In this document: piece after piece, positions 40,688 through 46,641 of the stretch
Layout: the number at the start of each line of letters is the position of its first letter
How positions within the stretch are numbered: the stretch's first letter is position 1
Source: an uncultured Rhizobium sp.
GTDB taxonomy: Bacteria > Pseudomonadota > Alphaproteobacteria > Rhizobiales > Rhizobiaceae
Length of the DNA: 46,641 bases
Direction of reading: 5' to 3'
Assembly (NCBI GenBank): GCA_945952045.1
Contig: CAMFHE010000039.1
Location: forward strand, 1-46,641
Translations under genes and position numbers: made by a program
The notes under the pieces: generated by a model
Databases searched by the model: none
What the model was told of the DNA's origin: nothing
What the model saw: only the letters and a program-made list of their open reading frames with translations

Positions 40688-43600
40688 TCAGGCCGCCTTT
40701 TCGGCAAGCCGTTCGGTCACATAGGCCTTGAGGCCCGCGAAATCCGTCTTGCCGGAGCCGAGCACCGGAACGGCGCCATGCAGGATCTCCGAGGGGACGG
40801 CGAGTTCGGGAACACCCTTGCCACGCGCATAGGCCAGAAGATCGGCACGATTTGCCTTGGCATTGTCGGTGACAAGCACGAGGCGTTCTCCCTTGCGCGG
40901 ATCGTTGACGGCGACGACGCCGGCCGCGCTATCGGGCCACAATTCGGCGGCCATGGCCTCGACGGCGGCCAGCGAGATCATTTCGCCGCCGATCTTGGCG
41001 AACCGCTTGGCGCGGCCGCGGATGGCGACGAAGCCGTCCGCATCGATGGTGACGATATCGCCGGTGTCATGCCAGCCGTCGGCGGGCACATCAAGCACAC
41101 CTGGATTTTCCGCCCGAAGATAGCCGGCCATCACATTCGGACCGCGAATGAACAGACGGCCGCCTTCGTCGACGCCGGGAACCGGCTCCAGCCGCGCTTC
41201 CATGCCGGGCATGATTTTGCCGACCGTGCCCGGCTTGTTGTACATCGGTGTATTCAAAGCGATGACGGGAGCCGCTTCGGTCACGCCGTAGCCTTCGAGA
41301 ATACGGATGCCGAATTTTTCCATATAAGTTTCGCGGGTCGAGCGCTTCACCGGCTCCGCACCGGCGAAGCAATAGCGGATCGAGCGGAAATCGTAAGGAT
41401 GAGCCGTGCGCGCATAGCCGGCGAGGAACGTATCCGTGCCAAAAATGATCGTCGCGTTGCTGGAATAGATCGCCTCCGGAATGATGCGATAATGCAGCGG
41501 CGACGGATAGAGATAGATCGGCACGCCGCTGACCAGCGGCAGGATGGTGCCGGCCGTCAGACCGAAAGAGTGGAACAGCGGCAGCACGTTGAACAGCTTG
41601 TCGCCGCTGTGGAAATCGACGCGCGCCTCCGCCTGTGAGACATTGGCGAGGATGTTGGCATGGGTCAGCACCACGCCCTTCGGCGTGCCTTCCGAGCCCG
41701 AGGTGAAGAGGATCACCGCGCGGTCGTCCGCGTTGCGGGCGACAAGCGGGCGCTGGCGCAGGACAAGGCCGGCGATCTTGTCCCAGGTGGAAATACCGGC
41801 ACGCAGATCGTCGAGATAGACGATGCGCAAGCCCGAGGCGGCCAGACCGTCGATGACGGCATCCAGACGCGCCTGGGCGATGAAGGCGCGCGAAGTCAGG
41901 ATGGTGCGCACATCCGCGGCCGTGCAGGCCGCCTTGAGATTGGCGAGACCGGCGGTAAAGTTCATCATCGCCGGCACCTTGCCGGCCGACATCAGACCGA
42001 GCAGCGATACGACAGTGCCATTGGCGTTCGGCAGCAGCAGACCGAGCGCCTCTTCCCTGGGGAACATCGCCTTGAACTTGCCGGCCAGCACGCGGGCGCC
42101 GGTCAGCATGCGGCCATAGCTCAGCGCACCGGTTAGCGGATCCTCGATCGCCGTCCGCTTCATGCCGATATCGCGTGCAGTTTCGACGATTTCGGCAAGC
42201 AGCGTCCCATCGCGGCCGCTGGTGCTGAAAACGAGATCCGACATGATGCGATAGAGCCCGGCGGCCGCGGCCTGGCGACGCTTGCGGCCCTTCAGTTCCG
42301 GATCGACCGACAGACGCACCGGCTCGGCGATGGTGACGACGACCTTCGGGAAGAGCTGCTTGCGGATCTGCGACGACGACAGGCGTGACATGACGGAGCG
42401 TTCCAGACCGTCGATCTTGATCGGCACGACCATCGAGCCGGTGCGATCGGCGACCATGGCCGCACCGTCATAGACCTTCATCAGGCTGCCGGTGACCGTC
42501 AGGCGTCCTTCGGGAAAGATCACCAGCGGCTCGCCGCCTTCGACGCAACGGATCAGCGAGCGCGTCGCCATCGGCTTCGTCGGATCGAGCGGGAAAGCGT
42601 TTACCATCTTGAGGAACGGCTTAACCCACCAGCGCTGGGCGATGTCGGTGTTGATGGCGAAAACCGGCTGGCGCATGCCGCGGCTGTCGGTCAGCGCCAT
42701 GGCGAGCGGCGCATCGAGGAAGGAAACGTGGTTCAGCGCCAGAATCGGCGTGGCGCCGGCCTTGGCGAGATTGTCCATGCCATGCACTTCAAGGCGGAAG
42801 AAAGCGCGCATCAGGATGGAAATCATATCGCGCAACGGATCGGTCGGCAGAACCTTGAACATCACGACGGCCGCGAGAACAGAGGCAACGCCGAGGCCGA
42901 TGGCGATGACGGCAAGCGAGGCGCCGGAGGCCTGCACGAGCGCAACGACGATTCCGCCAACCGTCATGAACACGGCATTCAGCACATTGTTGGCGGCGAC
43001 GGCGCGGGCGCGCTTTTCCGGTTCCGCCCAGGCCTGCAATGCGGCAAAACTCGGCACGATCAGGAAAGCGGCGGCGATGGCGGCCAGCGCCAGATCGACG
43101 GCCACATGGATGGTGCCCGCATTGGCGAAATAGGCGGCCAGGCCATCTGCCTGGCTGGTCGCCACCGGCGTGCGGGCAATCAGCAGGCCGAGATCGATGG
43201 CGACCAGACCGGCGAGCACTGTGCCGACGACGGCATGCAGCAGCACGATACGGCCGGCCGACAACCAGGCGGCAATCGAGGAGCCGACGGCAATCGCCAC
43301 GGCAAAGACCGTCAGATAGGCGGTGATGACGATCTCGCCGCCCCCTAGGCTTTTGACCAGCGGCGGCAGGATCGACAGCATGATCGCGCCCATCAGCCAG
43401 AACCACGAGACCATCAGCGATGTCACCAGCATGCGCCGCTCGCCGCAGATTTCGCGGGTCAGGCGGATCGTCGACCGAAGGATATTGGCATCGACCTTCA
43501 GATCGGGCGCCGCGGGACCGGTGCGCGGAATGAGGCAGCTCGCGCCCCAGGCAATCGCGGCAAAGCCGACGACCAGCGGGCCGAAGACGGCCGGATGATC

Positions 43601-44116
43601 GCCGCCGCCGGCAAAGGAAATGCCGGCGAAAATCGTGCCGGTGAGGATGGCGATGAAGGTCGCTCCCTCGATCCAGGCATTGGCGGCCGGCAGTTCCGCC
43701 TTGGCAAGCTGCTCCGGCAGGATGGCATATTTGATCGGCCCGAACAGCGCCGACCCGACGCCAAACAGAAACAGCGCCGCCATCATGCCTTCGATGGAAT
43801 GGAAGGCGATAGCCCCGACCGCCAGCGCTGCGGCGGCGATCTCTGCGAGCTTCAGCCAGCGGGCGACGATGGCCTTGTCGAAACGGTCGGCCAACTCACC
43901 GCCGAGCGCGGACAGCAGCAGAAAGGGCGCCATGAAAATGGCGCCGGCCAGCGTCACCAGCGAGGCCGCTTCCTCTGCGCTGAGTTTCGCGAGAATGAGA
44001 AAGACGAGCGTGTTCTTGAGAAAATTGTCGTTGAAGGCGGCGAAGAACTGCGTCCAGAACAGCGGCGCAAAGCGCCGGGACAGCATGAGCGGCTTTTCCG
44101 CAAGAGTATCGGCCAT
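40688..44116 (-). CDS. aas: LplT-PlsC-acyl-ACP synthetase fusion (Aas-type phospholipid recycling)
   Basis: A 1,142-residue fusion for salvage of lysophospholipids. Residues about 1-415 are an MFS transporter of the LplT type (12 helices; FAPLFWTQFFAAFNDNFLKN). Residues about 440-630 are a PlsC acyltransferase with the HX4D motif NHVSFLD and the FPEGRLTVTG block. Residues about 660-1,142 are an AMP-forming acyl-ACP/acyl-CoA ligase with ILFTSGSEGTPKGV, EGYGVTEAAPV and WHDTGDIVTIDADGFVAIRGR. In Escherichia coli LplT and Aas are separate; here one chain may import and reacylate lysolipid at the inner membrane. ATG at 44116 has GGAGGAA upstream. It is divergent from a TetR regulator with three operator-like repeats. 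Confidence 0.95.
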   Translation of the reverse strand: MADTLAEKPLMLSRRFAPLFWTQFFAAFNDNFLKNTLVFLILAKLSAEEAASLVTLAGAIFMAPFLLLSALGGELADRFDKAIVARWLKLAEIAAAALAVGAIAFHSIEGMMAALFLFGVGSALFGPIKYAILPEQLAKAELPAANAWIEGATFIAILTGTIFAGISFAGGGDHPAVFGPLVVGFAAIAWGASCLIPRTGPAAPDLKVDANILRSTIRLTREICGERRMLVTSLMVSWFWLMGAIMLSILPPLVKSLGGGEIVITAYLTVFAVAIAVGSSIAAWLSAGRIVLLHAVVGTVLAGLVAIDLGLLIARTPVATSQADGLAAYFANAGTIHVAVDLALAAIAAAFLIVPSFAALQAWAEPEKRARAVAANNVLNAVFMTVGGIVVALVQASGASLAVIAIGLGVASVLAAVVMFKVLPTDPLRDMISILMRAFFRLEVHGMDNLAKAGATPILALNHVSFLDAPLAMALTDSRGMRQPVFAINTDIAQRWWVKPFLKMVNAFPLDPTKPMATRSLIRCVEGGEPLVIFPEGRLTVTGSLMKVYDGAAMVADRTGSMVVPIKIDGLERSVMSRLSSSQIRKQLFPKVVVTIAEPVRLSVDPELKGRKRRQAAAAGLYRIMSDLVFSTSGRDGTLLAEIVETARDIGMKRTAIEDPLTGALSYGRMLTGARVLAGKFKAMFPREEALGLLLPNANGTVVSLLGLMSAGKVPAMMNFTAGLANLKAACTAADVRTILTSRAFIAQARLDAVIDGLAASGLRIVYLDDLRAGISTWDKIAGLVLRQRPLVARNADDRAVILFTSGSEGTPKGVVLTHANILANVSQAEARVDFHSGDKLFNVLPLFHSFGLTAGTILPLVSGVPIYLYPSPLHYRIIPEAIYSSNATIIFGTDTFLAGYARTAHPYDFRSIRYCFAGAEPVKRSTRETYMEKFGIRILEGYGVTEAAPVIALNTPMYNKPGTVGKIMPGMEARLEPVPGVDEGGRLFIRGPNVMAGYLRAENPGVLDVPADGWHDTGDIVTIDADGFVAIRGRAKRFAKIGGEMISLAAVEAMAAELWPDSAAGVVAVNDPRKGERLVLVTDNAKANRADLLAYARGKGVPELAVPSEILHGAVPVLGSGKTDFAGLKAYVTERLAEKAA

Positions 44117-44165
44117 GGTTTCCTCCTCCGGCAGCGCGTTCCCCGCCGGTGGCTCAAAAATGAGC

Positions 44166-44235
44166 TTGAACGCTGTTCATTTTAAGCTAGAGTAATTTTG
44201 ATCACTGTTCAATCTCTTTTTTGAGCGCTGTTCAA
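44166..44235. promoter_or_regulatory. Three operator-like copies of TTGAAC-N3-GTTCAA
   Basis: Copies at 44166-44180 (TGAAC-GCT-GTTCA exact palindrome), 44198-44212 (TTGATCACTGTTCAA) and 44221-44235 (TTGAGCGCTGTTCAA) lie between aas and the TetR gene; a further partial copy (TTTTGAACAAA) is near 44262. All share CTGTTCA. The pattern suits a TetR dimer binding cooperatively over both divergent promoters. Confidence 0.75.
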
Positions 44236-44285
44236 ATTAAGATTCGCGGATGCATCGAGCATTTTGAACAAAGAGATAGACGCCT

Positions 44286-44915
44286 ATGCCGATTTCACCA
44301 GAGCAAAAAGAGGAACTGACGCAACGGATCCTCGAAGTCACCGAACGGCAGATCGCCGAAAACGGACTGGCGGCGGTTTCGACACGCTTGATCGCCCGCG
44401 AAGCCGGTTGTTCCGGCGGTTCGATCTATACGCGCTTCGCCGATTTTGACGATCTGGTGCTGGCGGTCAACTCGCGAGCGCTGGCGCGCTTCGGCGCAAC
44501 GCTGGACCGGCTGGCGGCCGAGGCGGTTCCACTCTCGATCGAGGACCGGCTGATTGCCATGGCCTTTGCCTATCTCGATTTTGCGCTGCGCGAGCGCAAC
44601 AGCTGGAGCGCCCTGTTCGAGCATCGGCTTGCAGATGGCGAAACCCTCCCCGATTGGCACCGTCAGGATCATTTGCGGCTGTTTGCCTATATCGAGGCGC
44701 CCTTGCGCGAATTCGACCCCGGCCTATCGCCCGAACACGCCGGCCAGTTGGCCCGCACCCTCTATTCCGCCGTTCACGGCATCGTCTCGCTCAGCATCGA
44801 GGATCGGCTGGGGCGGGTTGAAACGGAAGTCCTGCGATGCCAGATCGTCGCCGTCCTCAAGGGAATCGCGGCTGGCTGGCGGCTTGAACCGCCGTCTCGG
44901 CTGCTTGCCGATTGA
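44286..44915 (+). CDS. TetR family regulator of aas
   Basis: A 209-residue TetR-family repressor. The N-terminal helix-turn-helix (about 10-55; RILEVTERQIAENGLAAVSTRLIAREAGCSGGSIYTRFADFDDLVLAV) is followed by a TetR C-terminal ligand-binding domain with the WHG-like pattern (RLADGETLPDWHRQDHLRLFAYIE). ATG at 44286 follows AAAGAG. It is divergent from aas and the repeats in the gap suggest it represses both. The ligand is likely an acyl-CoA or acyl-ACP (inference from the neighbour). Confidence 0.92.
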   Translation: MPISPEQKEELTQRILEVTERQIAENGLAAVSTRLIAREAGCSGGSIYTRFADFDDLVLAVNSRALARFGATLDRLAAEAVPLSIEDRLIAMAFAYLDFALRERNSWSALFEHRLADGETLPDWHRQDHLRLFAYIEAPLREFDPGLSPEHAGQLARTLYSAVHGIVSLSIEDRLGRVETEVLRCQIVAVLKGIAAGWRLEPPSRLLAD

Positions 44916-45012
44916 ACCGAACGGCACCCAACGGCGTTTTCCGCGCACAGCAATGCCCGCCGTATTGTCGGACGCGGGGTTGCGTCATCAGCGCCGGAGG
45001 CCACGAACCCGC

Positions 45013-45528
45013 ATGGACCAGATCATCGCCGATCTCTATCACGAGACGCAGACCCCCTATCCGGTTATCTTTGCGCGGTTGGTCGCCGCAATTCTTCTCG
45101 GCGGATTGATCGGCTGGGAGCGGGAAGCCCATGACCGGCCGGCCGGCTTGCGCACCCATATTCTCGTTTGCCTGGCGGCCGCATTGTTTGCGATCATTTC
45201 CATCGAGAGCGTGCATATGGCCGGTTTTTCCGATCCACAGGTGCGCATCGATCCCTTGCGCGTGATCGAAGCGGTGACCGCCGGCGTCGCTTTCCTTGCT
45301 GCCGGCACCATCGTTTATTCGCGTGGACGTGTGAACGGGCTCACGACCGGAGCAGGCATGTGGATGGCCGGCGGCATCGGATTGGCGCTCGGCTTCGGCC
45401 ATTGGTTCATCGCGATCTTCGCGACATTCGCTTGTCTTGCTGTCCTGCTGGTGGTTGCGCGCATGCAGAAAAGGCTCGTCCAGAATGCGAAGAAGCCGGA
45501 CGCGGCGGAAAAACAGCCTGAAGACTAG
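45013..45528 (+). CDS. MgtC/SapB family membrane protein
   Basis: A 171-residue inner-membrane protein. The MgtC signature FARLVAAILLGGLIGWEREAHDRPAGLRTHILVCLAAALFAI covers the first two helices (about 18-60), followed by VIEAVTAGVAFLAAGTIV (about 90-107) and GLTTGAGMWMAGGIGLALGFGHW (about 115-137). It has no C-terminal ACT-like domain, so it is the short form. Proteins of this family affect Mg2+ homeostasis, intracellular survival or F-ATPase activity; which applies here is not visible. ATG at 45013 has a GGAGG some 13 bases upstream, a long spacing. Confidence 0.93.
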   Translation: MDQIIADLYHETQTPYPVIFARLVAAILLGGLIGWEREAHDRPAGLRTHILVCLAAALFAIISIESVHMAGFSDPQVRIDPLRVIEAVTAGVAFLAAGTIVYSRGRVNGLTTGAGMWMAGGIGLALGFGHWFIAIFATFACLAVLLVVARMQKRLVQNAKKPDAAEKQPED

Positions 45529-45825
45529 AAAATGAAAGTCCGCGCCGGCAGGAATGCCGACGCGGACAGAATTGACGCGCAGCCGTAAAGGCTTCTGGAA
45601 AGGCTCAGTCCGAGCGAGGTCCGCCAGCAGTGTCCTGCCCGCTCGCTGAACGCCCCGAAGCGACGGCGAACGGGATGTTCGCTACGAAACTTCACGCATC
45701 GTATCAAACCCTTCCCATCCACCGGATGTCAGAGCGTGACGCCTAAGAACGTTTGCGAGCGACGATGGTTCCGAAAAAATTGTCCGATTGGCAAATTATT
45801 TCAAGACCGTCGTCGCGACAGACAC
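45529..45825. other. Intergenic region between the MgtC-like gene and purU
   Basis: A gap of just under 300 bases between convergent genes. Apart from the terminator at 45538-45567 there are imperfect dyads (AGCGAG / CTCGCT, 45623-45653) but no open frame or recognised RNA. The part nearest purU (45760-45815) is AT-rich and may end the leftward transcript. Confidence 0.45.
45538..45567 (+). terminator. Terminator-like hairpin after the MgtC-like gene
   Basis: GTCCGCG and CGCGGAC arms, plus inner CGGCA / TGCCG arms with a single mismatch between, close a 4-base loop. It begins 10 bases after the stop of the MgtC-like gene; no T-run follows. Confidence 0.7.
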
Positions 45826-46641
45826 TTAGCCCATGCGTTCCGATGCATAGGAGCCGGGGCTGGCCGGGAAGACGACGGTGCGGTTGCCGTTGATGAAGGT
45901 GCGGTAGTGGATATGCGCATGCACAGCGCGAGCCAGAACCTGGCTTTCCACATCGCGGCCGATCGAGACGTAATCGTCCGGCGACTGTGCATGGGTGATG
46001 CGCGCCACGTCCTGCTCGATGATCGGGCCTTCGTCGAGATCGGCCGTGACGTAATGCGCCGTCGCCCCGATCAGCTTCACGCCGCGCTCGAAGGCCTGCT
46101 TGTAGGGGTTCGCCCCCTTGAACGACGGCAGGAACGAGTGGTGGATGTTGATCACCCGGCCCGACATCTTGTGGCAAACGGCATCGGAAAGAACCTGCAT
46201 GTAGCGGGCGAGAACGATCAGTTCGGCGCCCGACTGCTCGACGACTTCCATCAGCCGCGCCTCGGCCTGCGGCTTGTTCTCCTTGGTCACCTTGATGTGG
46301 TGGAAGGGGATGTCGTGGTTGACGATCACCTTCTGGTAATCGAAGTGGTTGGAGACGACGCCGACGATATCGATCGGCAGAGCCCCGATCTTCCAGCGAT
46401 AGAGCAGGTCGTTGAGGCAATGGCCGAAACGCGACACCATCAACAGCACCTTCATGCGATGGGCGCCGTCATGGATCTCGGCATTCATGTCGAAGCGCGT
46501 CTTCACCGGCTCGAAACCGTCCTTCAGCGCTGCCAGCGATACGCCTTCCTGGCTTTCGAAGGTCAGGCGCATGAAGAACAGGCCGGTTTCCAGATCGTCG
46601 AACTGCGACGAGTCGGAGATATAGCAGCCCTGCTCGGCCAG
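45826..46641 (-). CDS. purU: Formyltetrahydrofolate deformylase PurU (5' end outside the window)
   Basis: The C-terminal 271 residues of PurU, which hydrolyses 10-formyl-THF to formate and THF and so balances one-carbon units for purine synthesis. The frame is open to the right edge, reading LAEQGCYISDSSQFDDL before MRLTFESQEG, so the first part of the N-terminal ACT domain is missing. The formyltransferase-like catalytic domain is complete: VSRFGHCLNDLLYRW, VVSNHFDYQ, IPFHHIKV, then the active-site block INIHHSFLPSFKGANPY with His-His and GATAHYVTADLDEGPIIEQDV. Expected total length is about 290-295. The internal Met at 46572 is not a real start. Confidence 0.96.
   Translation of the reverse strand: MAEQGCYISDSSQFDDLETGLFFMRLTFESQEGVSLAALKDGFEPVKTRFDMNAEIHDGAHRMKVLLMVSRFGHCLNDLLYRWKIGALPIDIVGVVSNHFDYQKVIVNHDIPFHHIKVTKENKPQAEARLMEVVEQSGAELIVLARYMQVLSDAVCHKMSGRVINIHHSFLPSFKGANPYKQAFERGVKLIGATAHYVTADLDEGPIIEQDVARITHAQSPDDYVSIGRDVESQVLARAVHAHIHYRTFINGNRTVVFPASPGSYASERMG

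Overview
The window is high-GC DNA with the gene content and dense packing of an alphaproteobacterium of the order Hyphomicrobiales, most likely a member of the Rhizobiaceae. This placement rests on the fused MrpA-MrpB (PhaAB) antiporter operon, the EcfG-type stress promoters, the NepR-like small protein, the gcdR-gcdH pair, the LplT-Aas fusion and a rhizobial-looking intergenic repeat. No rRNA, tRNA, CRISPR array, prophage or insertion sequence was seen. This looks like core chromosome with stress-response modules rather than a mobile island.

Region 1 (1-9600) is a stress and storage-carbohydrate block. It holds treZ (trehalose release), a BON-domain protein, an EcfG-like (ECF15-type) sigma factor, a small acidic protein, a 56-residue NepR-like protein, a 3-methyladenine DNA glycosylase, two divergent small stress-type proteins, glgA and glgX. 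Read by eye, the block carries a series of promoters of the alphaproteobacterial general stress response form GGAAC-N16/17-cGTT. The match is exact in front of the sigma factor itself, its divergent neighbour, both small divergent genes and glgA, and near-exact in front of the BON gene and treZ. Two further exact matches lie far away, in front of a single-domain response regulator (20905) and a Thr/Pro-rich membrane protein (38184). The picture is an EcfG regulon cluster that links stress signalling to glycogen and trehalose metabolism and DNA repair.

Region 2 (9601-17513) has an 870-base mostly non-coding stretch with one doubtful ORF, then the seven-subunit Mrp/Pha cation/proton antiporter as six overlapping genes (AB fused, C, D, E, F, G), and a convergent flippase-like membrane protein. 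Region 3 (17514-20563) is a second ECF sigma factor with its membrane anti-sigma factor, followed by a Bax-inhibitor-1 family protein and a DUF2076 protein. Region 4 (20753-29168) is the response regulator, a 1,834-residue alpha-2-macroglobulin with an N-terminal PAN/Apple domain, and pbpC (PBP1C), the usual partner of bacterial macroglobulins.

Region 5 (29169-38184) has a HAD phosphatase, an FAD/NAD(P)-binding protein divergent from an SfnB-like flavoprotein, a FATGUY-type response regulator, a Tim44-domain protein, gcdR/gcdH (glutaryl-CoA oxidation), a YigZ/IMPACT protein and the membrane protein noted above. Region 6 (38309-46641) has a GAF-PAS-GGDEF-EAL protein, the LplT-PlsC-acyl-ACP-synthetase fusion (aas) divergent from a TetR regulator with three operator-like repeats, an MgtC/SapB protein, and purU, which runs off the right edge.

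All calls were made from the sequence by eye. No database search or computation was run.
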